A DNA stretch of 39,560 bases from Oscillospiraceae bacterium (GTDB taxonomy: Bacteria > Bacillota > Clostridia > Oscillospirales > Acutalibacteraceae): assembly GCA_031270605.1 (NCBI GenBank), contig JAISXG010000067.1:1-39560 (forward strand), in the 5' to 3' direction. The notes beneath the pieces were generated by a model. That model was not told the DNA's origin, did not search any database, and saw only the letters and a program-made list of their open reading frames with translations. Of this stretch, positions 1-7,290 are shown piece by piece (position 1 is the first letter of the stretch; every line of letters begins with the position of its first letter). Made by a program: the position numbers and the translations under genes.

Positions 1-147
1 TCGACAATAGATGGAATGAGTCGGATTTTAGCGGATTTTTTTGTTCGGCAAGTCAAAAATTGATGAAAATCCTTTCGGATTTCGAGATTTTTGGCACAGT
101 CCGAGCGAAAAAAGGCACAAAATCCGCACCATGATCACTATTGTCGA
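1..147. repeat. Long imperfect palindrome (element 1)
   Basis: Positions 1-10 (TCGACAATAG) are the exact reverse complement of 138-147. Pairing continues inward: CGGATTTT near 22 matches AAAATCCG near 119, and a TTCGG near 44 matches CCGAG near 101. The apex is AATCC/GGATT around position 75, with a GAAA loop when read on the minus strand. The whole segment can fold into one long hairpin. It contains no convincing ORF. The left end may extend beyond the window. It lies downstream of the ACT gene and its terminator. It resembles three other long palindromes here in size and design. Confidence 0.6.
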
Positions 148-226
148 CACCACCTAACTAATACTTTATATTCTACCAGTTTATACGCATTCCGTCAAGA
201 AAAAAAGAAAATTTGTTCACCATAAA

Positions 227-260
227 GTTTACCGGCAGTCAAAACAGACCGCCGGTAAAC
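227..260 (-). terminator. Hairpin downstream of the ACT-domain gene
   Basis: GTTTACCGGC (227-236) pairs perfectly with GCCGGTAAAC (251-260), with three further inner pairs after one mismatch. It follows the stop codon of the minus-strand ACT gene by 14 bases. The T-run on the minus strand is short, so termination is likely but not certain. Confidence 0.65.
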
Positions 261-274
261 AGTTTGAATAACAA

Positions 275-703
275 TCAAGCAAAAATATCCTTCTGAGAAA
301 TGATGCGGATGCCCGCCTCGCCCAGCACCGCGGCCGCCTTTTCTTTGTCGCCCACACGCAAAATCACAAATGCGGAGCCCTTTTCAGGCGTGATGAAAGC
401 ATATGCATATTCCAAGGTGATGCCCGCGTCCGCGATCGCTCTGGTCGCCTTGGCAAACGCGCCGGGCGTGTCTGAAACGCAAACGCCCAAAACATTGGTG
501 ACAGAAACGGTGACGCCCGCCTCTTTGAGAGCCGCCTGCGCTTTTTCAGGCTCATTGACAATCAGCCGCAAAACGCCGTAATCGGTTGTATCCGCAATCG
601 AGAGGGCGCGGATGTCCACGTCATTCTTTGCAAGAATCTCCGTAATATCGGCCAGCCTGCCGGGCTTGTTTTCAACAAAAATTGAAATTTGTTTAATAAA
701 CAT
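275..703 (-). CDS. Tandem ACT-domain protein
   Basis: The 142-residue protein consists of two ACT-type ligand-binding repeats, roughly residues 3-68 and 70-140. The first opens QISIFVENKPGRLADITEIL and the second has the matching SDTPGAFAKATRAIADAGI. There is no catalytic domain. Stand-alone tandem ACT proteins usually bind amino acids and act as sensors. It is the last gene of a minus-strand cluster iorA-iorB-paaK-ACT, 21 bases after paaK, so an aromatic amino acid or aryl acid is the obvious candidate ligand (inference). A GGA-containing Shine-Dalgarno precedes the ATG. Confidence 0.88.
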   Translation of the reverse strand: MFIKQISIFVENKPGRLADITEILAKNDVDIRALSIADTTDYGVLRLIVNEPEKAQAALKEAGVTVSVTNVLGVCVSDTPGAFAKATRAIADAGITLEYAYAFITPEKGSAFVILRVGDKEKAAAVLGEAGIRIISQKDIFA

Positions 704-724
704 GCTACAGCCATCCTTTCTGTT

Positions 725-2032
725 CTATATTTTTCTGTTGTCCACGACACGAACCGCTTTGCCCTCCGAACGCGGCAGCGACTGCGGCTCAACCAGCTGC
801 ACATTTGCCGAAACGTTCAGCATGGAAAGCAGCGCGCTTTTGATGCTGCGCTCCACGGTTTCAATATCCTTCACCGTGTCTGAGAACATGCCGTCTGAAA
901 TCTCGATTTTTACGGTCATGACGTCAAGATTGTCCTTACGGTCAACAAAAATCTGGTAGTTCGGCTCCACGCCGAACTGCAAAATCACATGCTCGACCTG
1001 CGAGGGGAAGACATTCACGCCGCGGATAATCAGCATGTCGTCGGTTCTGCCGTGGGGCTTTGTCATGCGCACAAGGGTCCTGCCGCATTCGCAGGTCTCG
1101 TGGGTGATTGCCGCGACGTCCCTCGTGCGGTAACGAATGAGCGGCAACGCCTCTTTGCCGATGCAGGTGAACACCAGCTCGCCGTAAGTGCCGTCCGGCA
1201 CGGGCTCAAGGGTGTCAGGGTCAACGATTTCAGGAAAGAAATAATCCTCGCACACATGCATGCCGTCTTTTTTATAGCATTCATAAGAAACGCCGGGGCC
1301 GGCGATTTCAGACAGGCCATAGATATCATAAGCGTCGATGCCGAGCGCCTTTTCGATTTCCGTGCGCATATTTTCGCTCCACGGCTCCGCGCCGAAAATG
1401 CCCGCGCGCAGGGGCAATGAGTCGGGCGAAATGCCCATGGATTTCATGGTTTCGCCGATGAACATCGCATAGGAGGGGGTGCAGCAGATGATGTCGGAAT
1501 GGAAATCCTGCAAAATCTGAATCTGCCGCGCGGTGTTGCCCGAAGAAACGGGAATGACCGACGCGCCAATGCGCTCCGCGCCGTAATGAAGACCAAGGCC
1601 GCCCGTGAACAGTCCGTAACCGTAAGAGACATGCACATAATCGGATTTTGTGGCGCCCGCGGCGACCAAAGCCCTTGCGGTGCCGTCCGTCCAGACGTCC
1701 AAATCATTTTTTGTATAGGCCACGACCGTCTGCTTGCCCGTTGTGCCCGAGGAGGCGTGAATGCGCACAAGGTCCTCCTTCGGCACGGCGAACAGGCCGT
1801 AGGGGTAATTGTCACGCAAGTCCTGCTTGACGGTGAAGGGCAGCTTTGTGATATCGTCGATGGATTTGATGTCCCCGGGCGAAATGCCGTGCTCATCGAA
1901 CTTCGCTTTATAGAACGGCACGTTTTCATAAACGCGCTTTACAGCCTCGGCCAGCCGTTTTGACTGAATTTCATGCAGGGTTTCGCGGCTCGCGGTTTCG
2001 ATTTCGGGTTGATAATATTTGACTTCTTTCAT
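725..2032 (-). CDS. paaK: Phenylacetate-CoA ligase (aryl-acetate:CoA ligase)
   Basis: AMP-forming ligase of the adenylate-forming superfamily that converts phenylacetate or indoleacetate, ATP and CoA to the acyl-CoA. The 435-residue length is normal for the family. Visible motifs are the P-loop-like SSGTTGK (94-100), YGLSE (238-242), RGVNVFPSQVE (337-347) and the conserved Lys in EGKAVRV (about 425). I chose the ATG at 2032 because GGGAGGA lies 8 bases upstream; an in-frame ATG at 2062 lacks such a site. The position directly after iorAB is the common arrangement in anaerobes that oxidise aryl pyruvates, where the ligase can work in the ATP-yielding direction or salvage free aryl acids. Exact substrate cannot be read from sequence. 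Confidence 0.93.
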   Translation of the reverse strand: MKEVKYYQPEIETASRETLHEIQSKRLAEAVKRVYENVPFYKAKFDEHGISPGDIKSIDDITKLPFTVKQDLRDNYPYGLFAVPKEDLVRIHASSGTTGKQTVVAYTKNDLDVWTDGTARALVAAGATKSDYVHVSYGYGLFTGGLGLHYGAERIGASVIPVSSGNTARQIQILQDFHSDIICCTPSYAMFIGETMKSMGISPDSLPLRAGIFGAEPWSENMRTEIEKALGIDAYDIYGLSEIAGPGVSYECYKKDGMHVCEDYFFPEIVDPDTLEPVPDGTYGELVFTCIGKEALPLIRYRTRDVAAITHETCECGRTLVRMTKPHGRTDDMLIIRGVNVFPSQVEHVILQFGVEPNYQIFVDRKDNLDVMTVKIEISDGMFSDTVKDIETVERSIKSALLSMLNVSANVQLVEPQSLPRSEGKAVRVVDNRKI

Positions 2033-2066
2033 AAAAAACATCCTCCCATAGTGTGTTTTCACATAA

Positions 2067-2104
2067 CGGAAGAATGATGTTTTCTATAATATTTCATTCT
2101 TCCG
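2067..2104. repeat. Perfect 11-bp inverted repeat between iorB and paaK
   Basis: CGGAAGAATGA (2067-2077) is the exact reverse complement of TCATTCTTCCG (2094-2104), with a 16-base AT-rich centre. On the minus strand it is followed by TTATGTG, not a T-run, so it is not a typical intrinsic terminator. It could be an operator, an RNA processing stem or an mRNA-stabilising hairpin between two operon genes. Confidence 0.75.
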
Positions 2105-2149
2105 CGGTATTCAGGCAGCCCCTGCGCCCGCTGAAGAACATCAGCCGTC

Positions 2150-2722
2150 TCAGGTTTTGTAGCCCAAATCAAATGCTTTCTGATTGACTTCCAAAAACTT
2201 CGGCGGCACGGTATCGGCAATCACCTTTACCCACTCACTGCCGTCGAAGCTCATAAATCGTGCAGCCACACCCAGAAGAACGACATTGACAGCTTTCGCG
2301 TTGCCCGCCTCCAAAGAAAGGGCGAGCGCATCGACATCCACAATATTCAGTTCTGTGCCCTGAAGCTTAGAAAGCAGAGCCTCGGGGTATTGTTTTGCGC
2401 CGGTGACCACCGGCATGGGGTCGATTTGCTGTGTATTCACAACAATGGTGCCGCCCTTTTTCAGATAAGGCAGATACCTTGCCGCTTCCAAAAGCTCAAA
2501 AGCGATAATAATGTCAGCCTCGCCGTGCTCAACCACAGGCGAAGACACGCGATCACCATATTTTACATAGGTCACAACGCTGCCGCCCCTCTGGCTCATG
2601 CCGTGCACTTCAGACACCTTCACGTCATAGCCTCGGCTGATCAAAACATTGCCCAGCAAACGGCTTGCAAGCAATGTTCCCTGCCCGCCGACACCAACAA
2701 TCATTACGCTCTTTGTTTCCAT
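2150..2722 (-). CDS. iorB: Indolepyruvate:ferredoxin oxidoreductase, beta subunit
   Basis: The 190-residue protein is the gamma-type (POR/KOR family) subunit that partners IorA in oxidative decarboxylation of aryl pyruvates to aryl-acetyl-CoA with ferredoxin as acceptor. Evidence is the N-terminal nucleotide-binding-like VGVGGQGTLLASRLLG and the family-typical SEVHGMSQRGGSV, both in the first 50 residues. Length matches the family (about 190-200). It lies downstream of iorA with a 166-base spacer that is unusually long for subunits of one enzyme; I saw no terminator in it. Confidence 0.93.
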   Translation of the reverse strand: METKSVMIVGVGGQGTLLASRLLGNVLISRGYDVKVSEVHGMSQRGGSVVTYVKYGDRVSSPVVEHGEADIIIAFELLEAARYLPYLKKGGTIVVNTQQIDPMPVVTGAKQYPEALLSKLQGTELNIVDVDALALSLEAGNAKAVNVVLLGVAARFMSFDGSEWVKVIADTVPPKFLEVNQKAFDLGYKT

Positions 2723-2888
2723 GTTTTACCCTTTCCGGAGTTTCTCCGCGATTCAAACCGGCACGCTTCGCCCAGTTCAAAATCTATTCATCATTTTAGT
2801 ATAAAAAATTGAGTCTGTCAATCAAAAAATGTGAAAAAAGTTATTTTTCTACATCTTTTCCTCTCAAAAATGCGCATTTTGCACAACA

Positions 2889-4616
2889 TCAATGCTCTAT
2901 AGCGTTAAAGCGGCAAAGTTGCACGCAGACCTCGCAGCCAACACACTGGGTAAAGTCGATTTCGGCCTTTTTGTCTTTTATGCTGATTGCCGGGCAACCG
3001 ATACGCATGCAGGCACGGCAACCGGTGCATTTTTCCCGGTTGATTTTCAACGCGGGCTTGCGCTCCACATATTTGAGCAGGGCGCAGGGACGGCGGGAGA
3101 TGATAACGGAAGGCTCTTCAGCCTGCAGTTCCTCATGGATCGTGTCCTGCGTTTCCTTCAGGTCATAAGGGTCAATCACCTTCACACGCTTGATGCCAAC
3201 GGCCCTTGCAAGCGCCTCCAGATCCACCGCGGCGGCAGGCTCACCCTTGATGTTTTTGCCCGTGGTGGGGTTCTCCTGATGGCCGGTCATGCCGGTGATG
3301 CTGTTGTCAAGAATAATCACAGTGGAGTTGCTTTTATTGTAAGCAATATTTACAAGACCCGTAATGCCGGAATGCATAAATGTGGAGTCGCCGATGACGG
3401 CAACCGAACGTTTCTCATTCTCAGGATTTGCCTTATTAATGCCGTGCAGGCCCGAAACGGAAGCGCCCATGCAGATGCATATATCCATCGCTTCCAGCGG
3501 GGCAAGCGTGCCCAGCGTGTAGCAGCCGATGTCACCGCTCACAATCGCCTTTTCGCGCTTTAGGGCATAGAACAGGCCCCTGTGGGGACAGCCCGCGCAC
3601 AAAACGGGCGGGCGGGCGGGGATGTCTTCATTGAGTGTCAGCGCGGGAAGTTCTTCTCCCAAAATCAGCTTTGCGACCAGAGCCTGCGAAAATTCGCCGT
3701 ACAGAGGAAAGAGGTCTTTGCCAATAACGTCCACCCCAATGGCCTTGCAGTGGGTTTCTATAAAACTGTCAAGCTCTTCAATCACATAGACCGTTTCGCA
3801 TTCGGCCGCGAACGCTTTGATTCTTTCGGTGGGCAGCGGGTAGACACAGCCGAGCTTCAAATAAGAAGCCTTGTCGCCCAGCGCATCTTTCGCATATTGA
3901 TAGCAAATGCCCGCGGCAATCACGCCGATCTTTTTGCTGTTATATTCAACGGTGTTCAGTTCATCGGTTTCCATCAGCATCGCCTGGTCAATAAGGCGCT
4001 GCTCGACCCGCACATGCTTCGGCCGCGCCATCGCGGGCATCATAACATATTTCGCGGGATTTTTTACATATTCTTTCAAGCCGCCGTTCTCACGCTCCGC
4101 GGTTTCGGCAAGGCTCCTTGAATGCGCGATCCTTGTCGTCAGGCGCAATAAAACAGGCGTGTCAAACTGCTCTGAAAGGGCGAAGGCGCGCTTTGTGAAG
4201 GCAAGGCATTCCGCTGAATCGGCAGGCTCCAGCATCATGATTTTCGCCGCGCGCGCATAGTTGCGGGAATCCTGCTCGTTTTGTGAGGAGTGCATGCCCG
4301 GGTCGTCCGCAACGCCGATTACAAAGCCCGCGTTCACGCCCGTATATGACGCTGTGAACAACGGGTCCGCCGCGACGTTTAAACCCACATGCTTCATGGC
4401 GCAAAAAGAGCGCGCGCCCGCAATGGCCGCACCCGCGGCGACCTCCATGGCCACCTTTTCATTCGGCGCCCACTCGCAGAACATCTCTTCATATGTGGCC
4501 GCAAATTCCGTAATCTCCGTGCTGGGCGTGCCGGGATAACTCGACACCACCCGACACCCGGCTTCAAACAGCCCGCGCGCAACCGCTTCGTTTCCCAAAA
4601 ACAATTTCTTTGCCAT
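2889..4616 (-). CDS. iorA: Indolepyruvate:ferredoxin oxidoreductase, alpha subunit
   Basis: Large subunit (575 residues) of the thiamine-pyrophosphate enzyme that converts indolepyruvate and related 2-oxo acids to acyl-CoA, CO2 and reduced ferredoxin. Order of domains: pyruvate-ferredoxin-oxidoreductase N-terminal domain (SSYPGTPSTEI near residue 25), CAGCPHRG, a TPP-binding region (GDSTFMHSG with downstream LDNS), then two ferredoxin motifs at the extreme C-terminus (CTGCRACMRIGC and CVGCEVCVQLC). The second motif lacks the usual Pro after the last Cys. The ATG at 4616 follows GGAGG by about 8 bases; an upstream ATG at 4667 is less likely. A promoter lies at 4755-4784. Confidence 0.95.
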   Translation of the reverse strand: MAKKLFLGNEAVARGLFEAGCRVVSSYPGTPSTEITEFAATYEEMFCEWAPNEKVAMEVAAGAAIAGARSFCAMKHVGLNVAADPLFTASYTGVNAGFVIGVADDPGMHSSQNEQDSRNYARAAKIMMLEPADSAECLAFTKRAFALSEQFDTPVLLRLTTRIAHSRSLAETAERENGGLKEYVKNPAKYVMMPAMARPKHVRVEQRLIDQAMLMETDELNTVEYNSKKIGVIAAGICYQYAKDALGDKASYLKLGCVYPLPTERIKAFAAECETVYVIEELDSFIETHCKAIGVDVIGKDLFPLYGEFSQALVAKLILGEELPALTLNEDIPARPPVLCAGCPHRGLFYALKREKAIVSGDIGCYTLGTLAPLEAMDICICMGASVSGLHGINKANPENEKRSVAVIGDSTFMHSGITGLVNIAYNKSNSTVIILDNSITGMTGHQENPTTGKNIKGEPAAAVDLEALARAVGIKRVKVIDPYDLKETQDTIHEELQAEEPSVIISRRPCALLKYVERKPALKINREKCTGCRACMRIGCPAISIKDKKAEIDFTQCVGCEVCVQLCRFNAIEH

Positions 4617-4754
4617 CAAAATATCCTCCATCGCGCGGCCGCAATGCGGTTTGCGCTCTTTTTTCACTCATTTTCGCAAGCCCATCCTGAAACAAATCGA
4701 AGGGTAGGCAACGGGAGTTCTCAAAATTCATAATAATATAATTTTTATCTATAT

Positions 4755-4784
4755 ATTATAACACTCCTTTCTCAGTCTTGTAAA
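4755..4784 (-). promoter_or_regulatory. Predicted promoter of iorA
   Basis: On the minus strand, TTTACA (4779-4784) and TATAAT (4755-4760) are separated by 18 bases. This leaves a leader of about 130 bases before the iorA start. No known riboswitch or T-box pattern was recognised in that leader. Confidence 0.6.
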
Positions 4785-4843
4785 CTCGCAATATCGACAA
4801 ATTTTCGATTTGTTTTTCGTTGCACAAACCAAAACCTGACCAT

Positions 4844-5005
4844 TATAGCCGATTCGCCTCAAAACCGTCCCGACCTTTGCGGTCTTTTTCCGCTCCCGAC
4901 ACGTCCAAAATGCTCGGAATACGAAAGTATTCCTGCGCTTTTGTCCTTTTGGAAACAAAAAGATCCTCGCAAGATCCGGAAGACTTTTGAAGAGAATCGA
5001 CTATA
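4844..5005. repeat. Long imperfect palindrome (element 2)
   Basis: The ends TATAGCCGATTC (4844-4855) and GAATCGACTATA (4994-5005) pair with one C/T difference that is a G-U wobble in RNA. Pairing continues through CTCAAAA/TTTTGAAG and TTGCG/CGCAA to a perfect apical hairpin GGAATAC-GAAA-GTATTCC near 4916-4933. The GAAA tetraloop is on the plus strand. It sits between the iorA promoter and the Rrf2 terminator, in an otherwise empty stretch 4617-5074. Its terminal sequence is clearly related to that of element 3 at 28462-28616. Confidence 0.7.
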
Positions 5006-5016
5006 CACTGCTTTCA

Positions 5017-5047
5017 TAAAAAACCGGCAACGCATACACGCTGCCGG
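5017..5047 (-). terminator. Terminator of the Rrf2 gene
   Basis: CCGGCA (5024-5029) pairs with TGCCGG (5042-5047) with an additional inner CG/CG pair. On the minus strand the stem is followed by six T residues (5018-5023). It lies 27 bases after the Rrf2 stop. Confidence 0.8.
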
Positions 5048-5074
5048 AACACATTTTTGATTGCAAGAATATGG

Positions 5075-5500
5075 TCAAATCACAAAGTCGCCGCCGCTCT
5101 CGTCGCGCAGCAAATCACCAACCGTGATATTTTCAAAATAATCGTCAATCATTTTGTAAAGCGTCGTCCACATTGAAATGGTGCGGCATTCGCTCACGCG
5201 CGAGCAGGTGTTGGGTCCCTCAAGGCAAGACACGGGTGCGAGAGAGCCTTCGGTCAGCTTTAAAATGCTCCCCACAGTGTATTCGTCAGCCGAACGATTG
5301 AGACGATAACCGCCGCCCTTGCCCCGCAGCGCATCAAGAAAACCGTTTTTGCTCAGCACGCCGACAATGCTTTCAAGATATTTCTCTGAAATATCCTCAC
5401 GCTTTGCAATGTCTGCAAGCGGCACATAGTTCCCCCCGCTGTTTTCGGCAAGGTCGATCATTATGCGAAGCGCATACCTGCCTTTTGTTGAAACCATCAT
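5075..5500 (-). CDS. Rrf2-family transcriptional regulator with three Cys (IscR/CymR-like)
   Basis: The 141-residue protein has the Rrf2 winged helix-turn-helix (STKGRYALRIMIDLA near residue 4, ISEKYLESIVGVLSKNGF near 37, RGKGGGYRL near 59). It then has Cys92, Cys99 and Cys105 in C-x6-C-x5-C spacing, close to the Fe-S-ligating cysteines of IscR. In contrast, the B. subtilis CymR type senses through protein partners. It is divergent from metY, so control of cysteine/methionine genes, possibly through Fe-S status, is inferred. The ATG pair at 5500/5497 follows AAAGGAC; the longer frame from 5536 lacks a site. Confidence 0.88.
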   Translation of the reverse strand: MMVSTKGRYALRIMIDLAENSGGNYVPLADIAKREDISEKYLESIVGVLSKNGFLDALRGKGGGYRLNRSADEYTVGSILKLTEGSLAPVSCLEGPNTCSRVSECRTISMWTTLYKMIDDYFENITVGDLLRDESGGDFVI

Positions 5501-5521
5501 GGTCAAAACCGTCCTTTCATT

Positions 5522-5557
5522 GATGCAACGCCGCAAGCATGTTTGCTTTTTTGCATC
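5522..5557 (-). other. Leader hairpin of the Rrf2 mRNA
   Basis: GATGCAA (5522-5528) is the reverse complement of TTGCATC (5551-5557), with a smaller AGCA/TGCT stem inside. It lies between the promoter and ribosome binding site of the Rrf2 gene and could affect translation. No T-run follows it. Confidence 0.4.
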
Positions 5558-5570
5558 TTATCCACAACCT

Positions 5571-5599
5571 ATTATACCATAGGGTTTGTAGATTTTCAA
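5571..5599 (-). promoter_or_regulatory. Predicted promoter of the Rrf2 gene
   Basis: On the minus strand TTGAAA (5594-5599), a 17-base spacer and a perfect TATAAT (5571-5576). It is back-to-back with the metY promoter, 36 bases apart, so a single regulator could act on both. Confidence 0.75.
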
Positions 5600-5635
5600 C
5601 ACATTGCCAAAAATTTTAAAAAAAGGATAAAAGCA

Positions 5636-5664
5636 TTGACAACAGAAGTGGATGCGTATATAAT
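5636..5664 (+). promoter_or_regulatory. Consensus promoter of the leader ORF and metY
   Basis: TTGACA (5636-5641), exactly 17 bases, TATAAT (5659-5664): a perfect sigma-A consensus. Such a strong promoter implies tight repression or attenuation downstream. Confidence 0.88.
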
Positions 5665-5670
5665 CAAATC

Positions 5671-5713
5671 AACCCACAAGCAAACTAGGTTAGTATCTTT
5701 ATGGGTTTTAACC
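5671..5713 (+). promoter_or_regulatory. Possible operator and interleaved stems in the metY leader
   Basis: ACTA-GGT-TAGT (5684-5694) is a short palindrome about 20 bases downstream of the -10, a plausible Rrf2 operator (inference). In addition AACCCA (5671-5676) can pair with TGGGTT (5702-5707), while GGTTA (5688-5692) can pair with TAACC (5709-5713). The two pairings interleave, so they would be a pseudoknot or mutually exclusive. Confidence 0.4.
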
Positions 5714-5735
5714 GACAGAAAGGAATGGGCTTCTT

Positions 5736-5828
5736 ATGAAAAACACTTTCGAGAAACTTGTCAGGGCAAACTTTCGTTTTGGGCGAATGTGTCGATGTTG
5801 CAGGACTCCAAACTCCGGCGCACATTAA
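5736..5828 (+). CDS. 30-residue leader peptide with Cys-Arg-Cys-Cys run
   Basis: An ATG at 5736 opens a 30-codon frame ending at TAA 5826-5828. An AAAGGA site ends 11 bases upstream. The peptide begins MKNTFEKLV and ends GRMCRCCRTPNSGAH, with three Cys codons in four positions (TGT CGA TGT TGC). It lies downstream of a consensus promoter and 33 bases before the metY start. Clustered codons of the end-product amino acid in a short ORF upstream of its biosynthetic gene are the hallmark of ribosome-mediated leader control; here the amino acid would be cysteine. I saw no strong terminator between the ORF and metY, so translational coupling or Rho-type control is as likely as classical attenuation. 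Too short for standard gene callers. Confidence 0.7.
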   Translation: MKNTFEKLVRANFRFGRMCRCCRTPNSGAH

Positions 5829-5861
5829 ACATATTTTTGAAAAACGAAAGGAACTATTAGT

Positions 5862-7148
5862 ATGAGTAACAACTATAAATTTGAAACGCTCCAGGTGCAC
5901 TCCGGACAGGAATCTCCAGACCCGGCGACTGACGCCCGCGCAGTTCCCATTTATGCGACAACTTCCTATGTGTTTAAAGACAGCGCGACGGCTGCGGGGC
6001 GGTTTGCGCTGACCGAGAGCGGCAACATTTATACCCGCCTGATGAACCCCACTTCTTCTGTTTTTGAGCAGCGCATTGCGGCGCTTGAGGGTGGCGCGGC
6101 TGCATTAGCCACCGCTTCGGGCTCCTCCGCAGTGAGCTATGCGATTCAAAACATCGCCCTTGCGGGCGACCATATCGTTTCTGCAACAAACCTTTACGGC
6201 GGCACCTACAACCTGTTTGCAAACACCCTGCGCGAGCAGGGCGTCTCCACCACGTTTGTCGACCAGACAGACCCGAAAAATTTTGAAGCCGCAATTGCGG
6301 AGAACACAAAGCTGCTGTTCGCCGAAACCTTAGGCAACCCGAACTCCGATCTGGTTGACCTTGCGGAAATCGCAGAAATCGCCCACCGCCACGGCATCCC
6401 GTTTATTGTTGACAGCACCTTTGCGACCCCCTATCTGCTGCGTCCGATCGAATACGGCGTGGATATTGTGGTGCACTCGGCAACCAAGTTCATCGGCGGC
6501 CACGGCACGGTCATGGGCGGCGTGATTGTCGACGCGGGCAAATTTGACTGGGCGCAAAACGACAAATTCCCCGGCCTGTCAAAGCCGAATCCCTCTTATC
6601 ACGGCCTTGTGTTCACAGACGCCGTGGGCAGCCTTGCCTACATCATCAAAATCCGCACCACATTATTAAGAGATCAGGGCGCGGCAATCTCCCCCTTCAA
6701 CTCTTTCCTGCTCTTGCAGGGGCTTGAAACCCTCTCTTTGCGCGTGGAGCGCCATGTTGAGAATGCGCTGAAGGTTGTGAACTTCCTCAAAGACCACCCG
6801 CAGGTGGAGCGCGTCAACCACCCTTCGCTCTCCATGGGAAAGCAGAAAGAACTGTATGATACCTATTTCCCGAACGGCGCGGCTTCCATTTTTACCTTTG
6901 AAATCAAAGGCGGCGCGGAAACCGCAAAGAAATTCACCGAGAGCCTGAAACTCTTCTCATTGCTCGCCAATGTGGCGGACGTAAAATCCCTTGTGATCCA
7001 CCCGGCCTCCACGACGCATTCGCAGCTTTCAGAAGAGGAGCTGCTCGCTTCGGGCATTCAGCCGACCACGGTGCGTTTCTCCATCGGCACCGAGCACATT
7101 GATGATATTATCGGTGACATCGTTCAGGCATTTGAGGCCGTGAAATAA
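5862..7148 (+). CDS. metY: O-acetylhomoserine aminocarboxypropyltransferase (sulfhydrylase)
   Basis: PLP enzyme of the Cys/Met metabolism family, 428 residues, that makes homocysteine from O-acetylhomoserine and sulfide. Family signs are QVHSGQ near residue 11, YTRLMNPT near 57, [15 protein letters not shown] near 76 and the PLP lysine in [11 protein letters not shown] (Lys209). The extra length relative to cystathionine gamma-synthase and the [16 protein letters not shown] ending fit the O-acetylhomoserine branch. The ATG follows GAAAGGA by about 10 bases. It stands between the Cys-rich leader ORF and the metNIQ operon, which has its own promoter. Sulfide as sulfur donor is inferred. Confidence 0.93.
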   Translation: MSNNYKFETLQVHSGQESPDPATDARAVPIYATTSYVFKDSATAAGRFALTESGNIYTRLMNPTSSVFEQRIAALEGGAAALATASGSSAVSYAIQNIALAGDHIVSATNLYGGTYNLFANTLREQGVSTTFVDQTDPKNFEAAIAENTKLLFAETLGNPNSDLVDLAEIAEIAHRHGIPFIVDSTFATPYLLRPIEYGVDIVVHSATKFIGGHGTVMGGVIVDAGKFDWAQNDKFPGLSKPNPSYHGLVFTDAVGSLAYIIKIRTTLLRDQGAAISPFNSFLLLQGLETLSLRVERHVENALKVVNFLKDHPQVERVNHPSLSMGKQKELYDTYFPNGAASIFTFEIKGGAETAKKFTESLKLFSLLANVADVKSLVIHPASTTHSQLSEEELLASGIQPTTVRFSIGTEHIDDIIGDIVQAFEAVK

Positions 7149-7199
7149 AAAGAGGGCGTCCTTCCCCCCTGCATATGACGGCATATTCCGGCAACCGCC

Positions 7200-7228
7200 T
7201 TGACATCATGCGAAAAATCTGTTATTCT
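7200..7228 (+). promoter_or_regulatory. Predicted promoter of metNIQ
   Basis: TTGACA (7200-7205), 17 bases, TATTCT (7223-7228). I looked for a SAM riboswitch or T-box in the 60-base leader that follows and saw neither; the leader is too short for them. Confidence 0.7.
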
Positions 7229-7290
7229 GAAAACAAAATAAAGAAGGGTGCGCTCGGATTTTTCTGCCTGCTTTCCAAGGGTGCTGTTAT

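Noticed and set aside
2067-2104. Intrinsic terminator between iorB and paaK
   Set aside because: The inverted repeat lacks a T-run on the minus strand and paaK shows no separate promoter that I can support.
4749-4958. 69-codon minus-strand ORF upstream of iorA
   Set aside because: It overlaps the predicted iorA promoter and half of palindrome element 2, and its composition is that of the palindrome, not of a protein.
5543-5860. 105-codon plus-strand ORF before metY
   Set aside because: It runs through both divergent promoters and is in a different frame from the 30-codon ORF that has its own ribosome binding site.
5665-5861. SAM riboswitch or T-box ahead of metY or metN
   Set aside because: I looked for S-box core and T-box TGGNACC patterns and saw neither in either leader.
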